64,000 bases of DNA from Crocinitomicaceae bacterium (lineage in GTDB: Bacteria > Bacteroidota > Bacteroidia > Flavobacteriales_D > Crocinitomicaceae): NCBI GenBank assembly GCA_021325675.1, contig JAJTCM010000003.1, positions 248,001 to 312,000 of the forward strand, in the 5' to 3' direction. Both the position numbers and the translations under genes were made by a program. The notes beneath the pieces are model-generated. The model made no database searches and was not told the origin of the DNA. It saw nothing but the letters and a program-made list of their open reading frames with translations. Positions 25,701 to 32,970 of the stretch are shown piece after piece (position 1 is the stretch's first letter; each line of letters begins with the position of its first letter).

Positions 25701-25794
25701 CGGGCCTGGAGGTTTTTACCCCGTTGACAGGATTTATTTCCTGCGCAAACACAAAGCTGCTGATCAACAAGAAAAAAAGAGGTGCAAGTTTCAT
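22732..25794 (-). CDS. Large secreted amidohydrolase with two amidohydrolase domains
   Basis: 1020 residues with signal peptide (MKLAPLFFLLISSFVFAQ). The N-terminal half (about 25-430) is a degenerate amidohydrolase: at the HxH position it reads VIPVFIETNSSIGLP. A linker with many Lys/Glu (KKKKTDDKPKS, KDKKPEEKKEEE) and a beta region follows. The second half (about 610-1000) is a complete amidohydrolase: GIIDEHSHIAI (HxH), NITCHSYVQSE, NTFTHILEGYK, the catalytic Asp in AINSDDAEM, and the C-terminal VTLNPAKLLHLDDHMGSVKVGKDADLVLW (in pieces). The substrate is unknown; homologues are often called imidazolonepropionase-like or cyclic-dipeptide hydrolases. The final KKKAKHFHCNTFGEEASDGANEH tail (in part) is unusual. 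Confidence 0.85.
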   Translation of the reverse strand: MKLAPLFFLLISSFVFAQEINPVNGVKTSRPGLIAIKNATIIVSPDKTIEKGTIIIEDDKIINIGLLTMIPKEAVVLDYAGKTIIPVFIETNSSIGLPKVEGRHSFFPQLESNKNGAYYWNEAIHPEVKAVDLYSFDEKAMEDYIKMGFGIVSTRQNDGIAQGTSVVYSLGTSSYNRHLIKSEGGAYFSFQKGVSGQTYPSSQMGSIALLRQALYDAMWYEKADDKDANLSLEALNSQLKGRLIFQSNGKYEILRAQKIADEFNLKPVYLGSGTEYEIISELKKINTTIILPLNFPLAFDVKDPYIAKEIALSDLKEWEAAPSNAYLLKSAGIPVAFTSQGVSGATFWKNVRLAMERGLTASQALDALTLTPATILGIEKDFGTLDEGKKASFMVYDNNPFEKEAQVLESWLLGEQKVYQATQSVDIRGKYNMILDEEYLTLEIAGTKEKPTAKIKIRQAASQTKPRVNLKKKKTDDKPKSDTLEVSCHLALVGNDITLQFNSEDLKWAGNVSLHAKFNSKFGIFEGDGILTDGSWVRWSAIRNETGDKDKKPEEKKEEEKDEINVWFPNMAYGFEKKPAQESIVFQNVTIWTNEKEGRIDNGTVVVENGKIRHVGAGSGPLPKNARVVDGKGMHLTSGIIDEHSHIAINKGVNEGGQAVSAEVSIGDVVQADDIDIYRQLSGGVTAAQLLHGSANPIGGQSALVKLKWGHTPEEMLIPNAPKFIKFALGENVKQANWGEFNTVRFPQTRMGVEQVMYDAFERARAYEKDKAARPNAYRKDLELEVLSEILKGERNITCHSYVQSEINMLMHVADSMNFKINTFTHILEGYKVADKMKAHGAGGSTFADWWAYKFEVTDAIPYNAALMHKMGVVTAINSDDAEMGRRLNQEAGKVVKYGGVSEEDAWKMVTLNPAKLLHLDDHMGSVKVGKDADLVLWTANPLSIEAKVEMTVVDGEVLFNAKNDLELRKKVAAERSRIIGRMLESNEKGGDTKPFNKKKAKHFHCNTFGEEASDGANEH

Positions 25795-25875
25795 AATTTT
25801 CGTTTGGACGCGTAAAGCTACAGATTTTTAAGGAAAAAATCGCTACGCTATTCGAAAATTCATCCGCTGCGCGGA

Positions 25876-25929
25876 ATTTGAAGATTTGAAAATTAATTCG
25901 CAATCTTCGAATCTAATGAATCTTCGAAT
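25876..25929. repeat. Direct and inverted AATCTTCGAAT repeats in a divergent promoter region
   Basis: AATCTTCGAAT occurs at 25902-25912 and again at 25919-25929; ATTTGAAGATT at 25876-25886 is its inverted partner (one G-U). They lie between the amidohydrolase operon (minus) and the 25961 gene (plus), where a regulator site or a hairpin in the leader is possible. Confidence 0.5.
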
Positions 25930-25960
25930 TTTTCTTATTTTTGTAAAAAAATGAAAAGCT

Positions 25961-26401
25961 ATGTATGAAATCTTAGTAAGCTCACATTCCGGTTTAAGAT
26001 GGGTAGCGCTGGCACTGCTGGTTTACGCAATCATCAATGCCATGATTTCCCGTCACCGCGGCGAATACCTGAAAAAAGACAAGATGATCAACCTGTTTGC
26101 GATGGTCTTTCTTCATGTACAGCTGCTCCTGGGATTAATCCTTTATTTTATCAGCCCGAAAGTTGTTTTCGTTGAAGGCTGGATGAAAGTTCCTCAAGCG
26201 CGTTTTTTCGGCATGGAACACATCGCCCTAATGATCCTGGCAATCGTATTGGTTACTGTTGGACGCAGAAAAGCGGAAAACGAGCCTGTTCCGGCTAAAA
26301 AGCACAGTAAGATCATGTTGTGGTATATCATCGGGCTGATCCTGATTTTTGCAGCAATTCCATGGCCGTTCAGAAATTTAGGAGTGACAACATGGTTTTA
26401 A
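25961..26401 (+). CDS. Four-helix inner-membrane protein next to cytochrome c
   Basis: 146 residues with four hydrophobic helices (about 12-30, 46-66, 88-103, 121-137). Conserved-looking histidines sit in or near helices: SSHSGLRWV, FLHVQLLLGL and MEHIALMIL. Such a pattern could bind haem b, and homologues in Bacteroidota are often labelled cytochrome b; haem binding is not proven by sequence. It overlaps by 10 bp the gene for a c-type cytochrome, which supports a redox role at the inner membrane. A TATTTTTG box is at 25936-25943. Confidence 0.7.
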   Translation: MYEILVSSHSGLRWVALALLVYAIINAMISRHRGEYLKKDKMINLFAMVFLHVQLLLGLILYFISPKVVFVEGWMKVPQARFFGMEHIALMILAIVLVTVGRRKAENEPVPAKKHSKIMLWYIIGLILIFAAIPWPFRNLGVTTWF

Positions 26402-26733
26402 AAACACTTGCCTTCAGCTCAGCCATCTTCCTGTTTTTTGCCTGCTCCGGGACTTCCGAAAGCGGCAGCTATGTGGAAGAAGAAACAAGTGAACCGATGG
26501 ACGCCAAGTCCCTGTATGTTTTGCATTGCGAATCCTGCCACGGCCTGGACGGCGATAAGGGAACATCAGACGCAGCCAAACTGAGTGAAAGCACGCTCGA
26601 TGACGGCGCAATCAGGCACATGATCCTGAATGGCAATGACAAAGGAATGATGCCGTACAAAGATATTATTACCGGCAAGGGAGAAGTCAATTCCCTCGTC
26701 GATTACGTTAAAAGCTTACGCGAGAAAAAATAA
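26392..26733 (+). CDS. Lipoprotein c-type cytochrome
   Basis: 113 residues from ATG 26392 (preceded by AGGAG, a good ribosome site), which gives the lipoprotein signal MVLKTLAFSSAIFLFFACS; longer versions of the frame lie inside the upstream gene. One haem-binding motif, CESCHG (about residues 44-49), and a distal Met in KGMMPYKD make it a small monohaem cytochrome c of the cytochrome c6/cbb3-like class. Located in the periplasm and anchored by lipid. The 10-bp overlap with the four-helix membrane protein and the 1-bp overlap with hflX suggest one transcript. Confidence 0.88.
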   Translation: MVLKTLAFSSAIFLFFACSGTSESGSYVEEETSEPMDAKSLYVLHCESCHGLDGDKGTSDAAKLSESTLDDGAIRHMILNGNDKGMMPYKDIITGKGEVNSLVDYVKSLREKK

Positions 26734-27923
26734 TGCAGGAAGGACACGTTACAGTTGATGCGGTAGAAGAGAATTGCGTACTAGTCGGCGTGATTACCCA
26801 AGACATTACCGAAGAGCAGGCCCACGAATACCTGGATGAGCTTGAGTTCCTCGCGGAAACAGCGGGTGCAACAACCATGCGTAAATTTCTGCAAAAACTG
26901 CCGATGGCCAACCCGAAAACCTTTGTCGGAACGGGGAAAATCGAAGAAATCCGCGAATACATCAAGGAAAATGACATTGAGCTGGCCATTTTTGACGACG
27001 AGCTCTCCCCTTCCCAGCTGCGGAACATCGAACGCATCCTGGAATGCAAGGTACTCGACCGCAACATTTTAATCCTGGATATTTTTGCTTCCCGCGCCCG
27101 CACTTCCCACGCGAAAACGCAGGTAGAGCTCGCACAACTGCAATACATGCTTCCGCGCCTGACGCGTATGTGGACCCACCTCGAACGTCAGAAAGGGGGA
27201 ATCGGTCTGCGGGGTCCGGGTGAATCCCAGATCGAGACCGACCGCCGGATCATCCAGACGCGGATCGCCCTGATGAAAGAAAAGCTCAAGGACATAGACA
27301 AGCAAATGGCCGTGCAGCGCAGCAACCGTGGTGAGCTTGTGCGCGTAGCCCTTGTCGGTTACACGAACGTCGGCAAAAGCACGCTGATGAACCTCCTGAG
27401 CAAATCCGAAGTGTTCGCCGAAAACAAATTGTTTGCAACACTGGATACCACTGTCCGCAAGGTCGTGATTGAAAACCTCCCTTTCCTGCTCACCGACACC
27501 GTTGGGTTTATCCGCAAGCTCCCGCACCAGCTGGTGGAATCGTTCAAATCAACACTCGACGAAGTGCGCGAAGCCGACCTGCTGATCCACGTATTGGATA
27601 TTTCCCACCCCAATTTCGAAGACCACTACCTGGTCGTAAACGAAACCCTGGCGGAAATCACCGCGAAAGACGCTGCCAATAAAGAGAACATCGAAAAACC
27701 GGTGATTCTTGTTTTCAATAAAATTGACGCTTACCAGCCCGAAGAAGGCGATATGAGCCTCGAAGAGCTGAAAAAAACCTGGATGAGCAAGATGAACAAC
27801 ACTCAATGCGTGTTTATCTCCGCCGAAAACAAAGACAACATTGAAGAGCTGAAAAGCGTTATCTACGAGGAAGTGAAACGCATCTTCCAAGTGAGGTACC
27901 CGTATCATCATTTTCTGTTTTAG
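26733..27923 (+). CDS. hflX: Ribosome-associated GTPase HflX
   Basis: 396 residues. The N-terminal HflX domain is followed by GLRGPGESQIETDRR, the family signature, a helical linker, and the G domain: G1 GYTNVGKST, G3 DTVGF, and G4 NKID. HflX binds the 50S subunit and splits stalled ribosomes under heat or stress. Cytosolic. The start ATG shares its A with the TAA stop of the cytochrome gene (TAATG), so translation is coupled although no functional link is known. The end of the gene marks the left border of the AT-rich island. Confidence 0.94.
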   Translation: MQEGHVTVDAVEENCVLVGVITQDITEEQAHEYLDELEFLAETAGATTMRKFLQKLPMANPKTFVGTGKIEEIREYIKENDIELAIFDDELSPSQLRNIERILECKVLDRNILILDIFASRARTSHAKTQVELAQLQYMLPRLTRMWTHLERQKGGIGLRGPGESQIETDRRIIQTRIALMKEKLKDIDKQMAVQRSNRGELVRVALVGYTNVGKSTLMNLLSKSEVFAENKLFATLDTTVRKVVIENLPFLLTDTVGFIRKLPHQLVESFKSTLDEVREADLLIHVLDISHPNFEDHYLVVNETLAEITAKDAANKENIEKPVILVFNKIDAYQPEEGDMSLEELKKTWMSKMNNTQCVFISAENKDNIEELKSVIYEEVKRIFQVRYPYHHFLF

Positions 27924-27997
27924 TTCGTTCCCGCAGATTATCGCTAATTTTTTTCGCAGATTCCGCAAAGTTCATACATCGCGATTTCAATTCTTTA

Positions 27998-28021
27998 TTA
28001 GCTGCGCTGCCTTCGGCGGTC
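27998..28021. repeat. TTAGCTGCGCTG/CTTCGGCGGTC intergenic repeat, copy 2
   Basis: TTAGCTGCGCTGCC then TTCGGCGGTC, the same as 7315-7341 minus one CTG. Located between hflX and the AT-rich island, after CGCAGATT/CGCAAAG phrases (27933-27970). Confidence 0.6.
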
Positions 28022-28173
28022 TTCATTTTCAATTGAATACCTGTTATTTTCTATAGGAGTATAAACACGTGATTTCGCAGGGGTTAACACGTGATTATGG
28101 CCGTGTATTAGCTTTTTATTTGGAAATCAGGAAGATAGTTTTAAGATTTGGCTTGAACTTAAAAACTACTGTT

Positions 28174-29310
28174 ATGAAAAATTTTTATTTGTTAGCAACA
28201 ATTTTAATTCTTATTCCATGTAAAATTACCTTAAGCCAAAGATCTGTAAGGGTAAGACTTACTGAACAATCTTCTTCCTTAAATGTCAATTTCCCTTTAG
28301 ATTATAGTGATAGAACTTTTATCAAAGGACTTGCTATGTTTAGAAATGAAATTGAAAAATTAGCTGGATCTTTGATTATTTTAGAAGATAACGGAAAAGC
28401 AAAAATTATCGGCCAGTATATTAAACACGATCAAGGTCCCTTAGAAAAAAAGGAACTATCAGATGTACTATACAGCTCAAAAATCAACTTCGAATCATCA
28501 GTCAATGGAAGCTATATGATTGCTTCAATTTCTGCCTCCTCCAAATCAATTATTGAATTAATTATTACAGATATAAATGGTGTTTTGGTTCCTGAAGAAT
28601 CAATTCCTTATTTGGAAATTTGTAGCGCTGCACAAAATATGGACAAAGAAATTAAAAAGAAAATTTATTATGTCCGAAGTGCAAAATTGACAAGTGTTCA
28701 TAGTAAAGCATATAGCCAAATTGATGCTTCTACAGCTATAAGTGGAACTGTTTTTAGTATTGGAGGAAAGGTTTATAACTCTTCGGATCAATTTAAAAAC
28801 GATTATGTTGTTTCTGTAGACCTTATAGACCTTAATAATCTTTTGATGACTAAAAATTGTGAAGAATTAATTACTTCAAATGAATTAGCTATAAGACAAC
28901 TAAGTGAAAAAGCGAAACAAGACGCTGAGAAAGCTGAAACAGAACGAAAAATCAAAGAAAATGAATTTAATATGGCTCTTGCTGAAGTTAATTCATTAAA
29001 AAATAAACTTTCAAGTATCCAAGACTCATTAAAAAATCAAAAAAATGCTAATCATAAATATAAAAGTTTAGTAGACAGTCTTACCAGTAATTTAAATCTT
29101 GCTCAAGAATCATTAGAATTATCTCAAGAACAATTAACAAAAGCCAATGATAAATCAAAAGAAATAACTCAGATAGCTATGCAACAAGAAACTAAATCAG
29201 AGGGCGAAAATAAACTAATTCAAAAATCTGATATTTCTGTAATCACAGAAGTTCAAAAATTATCTGAAGAAGAAATTAAAGGTTTAGGATTTGAACAAAT
29301 ACAACCTTAG
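28174..29310 (+). CDS. Secreted coiled-coil protein of unknown function in the AT-rich island
   Basis: 378 residues from ATG 28174 (MKNFYLLATILILIPCKITLSQ, a signal peptide); the frame extends upstream but without a better start. Residues 24-230 are mixed alpha/beta with no recognised family (LNVNFPLDYSDRTFIKG, LIILEDNG, YMIASISASSKSIIELII). Residues about 235-350 form a long coiled coil rich in K/E/Q/L/N (QLSEKAKQDAEKAETERKI, then LNLAQESLELSQEQLTKA), and the tail ends EEEIKGLGFEQIQP. No T9SS domain. GC content is very low (22-28% in lines I counted by hand), unlike the flanking genes, which suggests recent transfer. The coiled coil may form oligomers or bind another surface protein. Confidence 0.7.
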   Translation: MKNFYLLATILILIPCKITLSQRSVRVRLTEQSSSLNVNFPLDYSDRTFIKGLAMFRNEIEKLAGSLIILEDNGKAKIIGQYIKHDQGPLEKKELSDVLYSSKINFESSVNGSYMIASISASSKSIIELIITDINGVLVPEESIPYLEICSAAQNMDKEIKKKIYYVRSAKLTSVHSKAYSQIDASTAISGTVFSIGGKVYNSSDQFKNDYVVSVDLIDLNNLLMTKNCEELITSNELAIRQLSEKAKQDAEKAETERKIKENEFNMALAEVNSLKNKLSSIQDSLKNQKNANHKYKSLVDSLTSNLNLAQESLELSQEQLTKANDKSKEITQIAMQQETKSEGENKLIQKSDISVITEVQKLSEEEIKGLGFEQIQP

Positions 29311-29409
29311 ATAGTTCCATGTCATTCTTCCAAGACACAATTATAATTGGAGAAAATCAGACCTGAACACTCCATAAAAAGAAGTAAGGCAAATTTAAAA
29401 TCACTAATC

Positions 29410-29856
29410 ATGAAAAAGTTAATTTATTCGTTAATCGCTGTGGTATTATTTACTTCAATACCATTAGAAAGCTATGCAGATGCAAATGCTCACGCAAGGA
29501 ACAATTGTAGATTTGGCAAAAGATATAAATCCAAGGCTAAAGTAAATGGCCCAAATGGATGCGCCAGAACCGTTTTAAGAGATAATAATTGTACAGGTGT
29601 AGTTTCTCAAGCAGTCTTATACAGAAGTATGGATTGTGTCTGTCAAGGAAGCACATGGGGCCCAACTTATGCAGAAGGAGCATATGCTTACGGAAGAGCT
29701 GATGGAAGTGGATTGGAAACACATAGCTTTAAATCAACTGCGTGCTCAGGATATAGGGCTGGGGGCAGTTTAATTAATTCAGATCCAATCAAAAAACCAA
29801 CAAAATTTGATGGTGTAGTTCGCTCTGAATTGTCATTGACAAGATATCGAGTATGA
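29410..29856 (+). CDS. Secreted cysteine-containing protein, probably the N-terminal half of a frameshifted T9SS cargo
   Basis: 148 residues from ATG 29410 with signal peptide MKKLIYSLIAVVLFTSIPLESYAD. The mature part has six Cys (NNCRFGK, NGCARTV, NNCTGVV, MDCVCQG, STACSGY) and many Gly/Tyr/Ala, suggesting a small disulfide-stabilised domain of unknown type. It ends DGVVRSELSLTRYRV. From 29840 the +2 frame is open and continues a sensible protein (DIEYDYINNKISLKN) that finishes in a T9SS sorting domain. Removing one A near 29840-29842 would join LSLT to DIEYDY and give one secreted cargo of about 367 residues. So this is either a frameshifted gene, a sequencing error, or two genes. Confidence 0.7.
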   Translation: MKKLIYSLIAVVLFTSIPLESYADANAHARNNCRFGKRYKSKAKVNGPNGCARTVLRDNNCTGVVSQAVLYRSMDCVCQGSTWGPTYAEGAYAYGRADGSGLETHSFKSTACSGYRAGGSLINSDPIKKPTKFDGVVRSELSLTRYRV

Positions 29857-30514
29857 CTATATCAACAATAAAATCTCGCTCAAGAATGTTAAAGGTGCTT
29901 TAACTATAAATTCTGATGATTTTTTGAATGAGTACAGCATATTTCAATTAAGTGTTTCTATAATTGATGAAAATTCTACAGAAGAAAATGAATTATCAGA
30001 AACTATCTTTTTTGTGCAGGTCGGATTTAAAAATGGCAAGTTATTTGTCACTGGGGATCAAAATTGGTTTTCTGAATCAGATTTCGAATTAAGACACTTA
30101 CAATTCGGCCAAACCTATCAATTACATCCATCAAATCGGGATATTATTTTGGATCGAGATATTACTGAAGATATGATTATTGATGTGGCAGTTGTATCAG
30201 ATGCAGGTAATTTATCGGACGGTAGATCTGAAATTGAACAAGTAAGTACTGAATTATCTTCTGCTTTAAATATAAGTCTGAATAATATTGAAGTTAGATT
30301 AAAAGCTCATCATAACGATCATGGTAAAATCGAAATTCGTAACATGAATGGCTTACCTGTTAAAAACATTGATCCAATTGATTTAGAAGAAGAGATAGAG
30401 CAAGTTTTCACTATTCCAAGAGAAGAGCTTATGAATCATGGTAGATACTTCATTATTCTCTACATAAGTGACACTGGAGAAGTCGTAACAGACAACGTCA
30501 TTTTACCTGATTAA
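29840..30514 (+). CDS. C-terminal half of the split T9SS cargo (no ATG start)
   Basis: Open frame from 29840, with no ATG near its beginning; the first standard start is TTG 29924 (MNEYSIFQL), but the 28 codons before it (DIEYDYINNKISLKNVKGAL) look coding. The C-terminus has the shape of a type A sorting domain: IEIRNMNGLPVKNI, then ELMNHGRYFIILYISD and VVTDNVILPD. The middle (FFVQVGFKNGKLFVTGDQNW, then DMIIDVAVVSD) is beta-rich and unrecognised. A sorting domain without a signal peptide cannot be exported, which supports the frameshift reading with 29410-29856. Base composition is as AT-rich as its neighbours. Followed by a strong terminator. Confidence 0.68.
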   Translation, partial: QDIEYDYINNKISLKNVKGALTINSDDFLNEYSIFQLSVSIIDENSTEENELSETIFFVQVGFKNGKLFVTGDQNWFSESDFELRHLQFGQTYQLHPSNRDIILDRDITEDMIIDVAVVSDAGNLSDGRSEIEQVSTELSSALNISLNNIEVRLKAHHNDHGKIEIRNMNGLPVKNIDPIDLEEEIEQVFTIPREELMNHGRYFIILYISDTGEVVTDNVILPD

Positions 30515-30521
30515 ACTTTTC

Positions 30522-30555
30522 AAACCCCAATTAACTCTTTAATTGGGGTTTTTAT
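30522..30555 (+). terminator. Strong Rho-independent terminator
   Basis: AAACCCCAATTAA (30522-30534) is perfectly complementary to TTAATTGGGGTTT (30539-30551) with a 4-base loop, and runs into a T tract. Since A and T flank both sides it could work in both directions. It lies 8 bp after the split cargo gene. Confidence 0.85.
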
Positions 30556-30576
30556 TTTAGATTTGGAAAAGCGACA

Positions 30577-31293
30577 ATGAAAAATTTGATCATATCTTTA
30601 TTTCTAACATCATCTTTGTATGGTCAAAACTTCATTTCCATTGACTTCATTCCAAAACTCATTTTCTTCAATTACAAAGGGGACAATCCAGTTCCGCCGG
30701 AATACGAATTCAAAAAAATTAATCCTTCACCTTCATTTGCTTTAAACTATAAACAGCAAGTATATCGTAGAATTCACCTCAACATCGGCGCACATTACCA
30801 TATCAACAATTATTATTCACGTTATTATTACACAACTGAAAATAATGACGATTTCAACAGATCAAAACTGCAATTTTCCTTTTTTGAACCCAATGCCTTA
30901 CTGGAAATAAATCAGATAAGCATTTTTAACCTCGAAGGTTTTTATTTGCAGGCAGGAGCTGCTTATTCAATTTCAAAAGCCACTCCAATTACATTTATTT
31001 CAACTTTAAATCATTCAGATACCGTGATCATTACAAATTCAATCACCCCGTTAACAAACCCAAAATTCAAATTCTTGCTGAACATCGGGAAAACGTTTAG
31101 GTTGGGAGAATCACATTTCCTCCTAAATATCGGCTTTAATCTACGTTTATCAGCAGATGAAGAATTTATTGTAACTAAAATCCAGGAATCAACAGAAAGT
31201 CACCAATTTTCTTATAACCGCAATTCTTCTTATGTTGGACTGAATTTAGGACTGAGCTACCGTTTTAAGAAGAAAATCCCCGAAATCAATTAA
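30577..31293 (+). CDS. Outer-membrane beta-barrel protein
   Basis: 238 residues; short signal peptide MKNLIISLFLTSSLYGQ. The mature protein alternates hydrophobic and polar residues in long strands (PSFALNYKQQVYRRIHLNIGA, in part; FYLQAGAAYSISKATP; FKFLLNIGKTFRLG; SHFLLNIGFNLRLS), and ends SYVGLNLGLSYRFKK, the typical closing strand of a small OmpW/OprF-like 8-strand barrel. No T9SS domain is expected or seen. Its GC content is between that of the island and the chromosome. It overlaps the convergent glycosyltransferase gene by 8 bp. Confidence 0.78.
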   Translation: MKNLIISLFLTSSLYGQNFISIDFIPKLIFFNYKGDNPVPPEYEFKKINPSPSFALNYKQQVYRRIHLNIGAHYHINNYYSRYYYTTENNDDFNRSKLQFSFFEPNALLEINQISIFNLEGFYLQAGAAYSISKATPITFISTLNHSDTVIITNSITPLTNPKFKFLLNIGKTFRLGESHFLLNIGFNLRLSADEEFIVTKIQESTESHQFSYNRNSSYVGLNLGLSYRFKKKIPEIN

Positions 31294-32701
31294 CTTCCCT
31301 CTTTTTCGAAACCCAAACTCCCAACACCACCAATCCCAACGGCAAAACCGGCGTCAAATAACGTTCTTCGTTCATGCGCTGCACGTAAGCCAGGTAAAAA
31401 AGTGAAATTACTATCCCAAGCGAAATGATCAATACTTCGTTCACTTGCTTGTTTTTAAAAAAGCGGACTGGATAAATAAAACACGCGAGGTAAGTGGCAA
31501 AAAGCAGCAGGAAACAAGTCCAGCGCAGGGCTTCATTCCACCAAACGCCGCGGAAATCCACTTGGTGGATGCGCAGGTTGAGGTGCGAGCTTACGACGAG
31601 CTTTTTCAGGCTCCGGAAAGGCGTCAGCAGGTAAAAATCGGCTTTGTTTTCTGAGATCAGGCGGCTGCGCAGGGAACGGATATCTTGTTGAAAGGCTTTT
31701 TCGCCGGGCAAAGCGTGTTTGATTTTAGCCTTTTCGGTAAAATGGCTGCGGCGGTAAAACTCGATCTGTTGGTAACGTTGAAAGATCGGGCTTACTTCGG
31801 CGCGGTATTTTGCGGGCACATTTTGCAGCACATCGTTTAAGGTCCGGCTGCTGGTATCAATCGACAAAGCGGCAACAGAAGCGTGAAAACGGTCGCCTTG
31901 GTGTTCCCAGATCCGGTACAGATCGGTCATTTCAGCGTGCGGCGGACGGTAAAGTGAATTGTTCGTTTCCGAATAGATCGGGTGCATGCCCATCCATTTC
32001 CCGGCGATGCTTACAGAGCGCAGGTTCCACAGTAAAAACGGCAGAAAAGCGAGCAAACTGTACAATGCCAATTGGCGGCGTTTTTTCAGGGTGTAAAAAG
32101 CGATGAAAAGCAGCACAAAAACCAGCAGCTGCGGCCGGATGAGAATTAAAAAACCGCCGCTGAGGATAAACCCAAGTGGAAAACGCTCTTCGCCGCGATA
32201 GCTTTTGATCCAGAAAAACGTGGTCAGCAGCATAAAGAAAGGGGAAATACTTTCCGTGATCGTGAAGTACATGAAACCGCTGTAGCACGGCATAAAAGCA
32301 TAAAGTGACGTGAAAATCAGCTTGCGGCGTTCATTCAGCTTAAAAAAGCCCAAAATCCGGGTAAAAAGCAATACACTGAAAAAGAAAAAGCCGATTTGCG
32401 CTATTTTCATGGCCAGCCACACATACGAGCCGAAGAGCAATTTTAGGATCAGGAAATACAAACCAAACCCGGGGGGGCGCATAAAATGGGATGCTACGCC
32501 GGTAGAGCTGTCCTTCCACTCGCCTATTTCGAGTAAATTCTGGGGCGGGCGCAGATAACTGGCTTCATCAGCCGAAGTGATCAGTCCGTTTGATTCGGGA
32601 AAAAAATGATTGAGGTGGGCGAGATTTAGCTCCTGCCAGAAAACGGCAAGCAAAGTTCCCGCAAAAGCTATGAGAAGATAGTATTTATTGCGTTTAAGCA
32701 A
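31286..32701 (-). CDS. Multi-pass membrane glycosyltransferase, GT-C (family 39-like)
   Basis: 471 residues with about ten membrane helices. The first luminal/periplasmic loop after helix 1 holds SADEASYLRPPQNL, the acidic motif at the place where GT-C enzymes (ArnT/PMT type) bind the polyprenyl-phosphate sugar donor. A large periplasmic loop (about 235-380) and further helices complete the fold; the C-terminus has RYLTPVLPLGLVVLG, seen in many Bacteroidota GT-C proteins. It should transfer a sugar from a lipid carrier onto a surface glycan or protein. The start is TTG at 32701, overlapping the end of nfu by 8 bp; no ATG exists near it, so translation is probably coupled. Confidence 0.75.
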   Translation of the reverse strand: MLKRNKYYLLIAFAGTLLAVFWQELNLAHLNHFFPESNGLITSADEASYLRPPQNLLEIGEWKDSSTGVASHFMRPPGFGLYFLILKLLFGSYVWLAMKIAQIGFFFFSVLLFTRILGFFKLNERRKLIFTSLYAFMPCYSGFMYFTITESISPFFMLLTTFFWIKSYRGEERFPLGFILSGGFLILIRPQLLVFVLLFIAFYTLKKRRQLALYSLLAFLPFLLWNLRSVSIAGKWMGMHPIYSETNNSLYRPPHAEMTDLYRIWEHQGDRFHASVAALSIDTSSRTLNDVLQNVPAKYRAEVSPIFQRYQQIEFYRRSHFTEKAKIKHALPGEKAFQQDIRSLRSRLISENKADFYLLTPFRSLKKLVVSSHLNLRIHQVDFRGVWWNEALRWTCFLLLFATYLACFIYPVRFFKNKQVNEVLIISLGIVISLFYLAYVQRMNEERYLTPVLPLGLVVLGVWVSKKREVN

Positions 32702-32951
32702 ATGAAGGCACGTTAATGGCTTCCACGGACTTGATTTCCGGGGCCACCTTTTTCACGGCTTCCTCCAGGCCCGCTTTCAGCGTCATCATACTCATGGAAC
32801 AATCGCTGCAGGCGCCAAGCAAACGAACTTTCGCTATTCCTTCCTGCGTGATCTCAATCAGCTCCATATCCCCGCCGTCAGCAACCAGGAAAGGTCGCAG
32901 CTGATCCAGGGATTCATTTACTTTGATCGTCAGTTCCGCTATATTTAACAT
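32694..32951 (-). CDS. Nfu/NifU C-terminal domain iron-sulfur carrier
   Basis: 85 residues, the stand-alone NifU C-terminal domain. The motif LLGACSDCSMS holds Cys48 and Cys51, which in a dimer coordinate one 4Fe-4S cluster for delivery to apoproteins; FLVADGGDMELI is the other signature. It is downstream of the Mrp/ApbC gene on the same strand, so two Fe-S carriers are grouped. A long AT-rich inverted repeat lies in the 95-bp gap between them. Confidence 0.93.
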   Translation of the reverse strand: MLNIAELTIKVNESLDQLRPFLVADGGDMELIEITQEGIAKVRLLGACSDCSMSMMTLKAGLEEAVKKVAPEIKSVEAINVPSFA

Positions 32952-32970
32952 ACTTTTTATTAATGTGACA

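Noticed and set aside
22732-25794. Several long plus-strand frames inside the amidohydrolase gene
   Set aside because: They are shadows of a GC-biased codon pattern; the minus-strand frame has signal peptide, full domains and catalytic residues.
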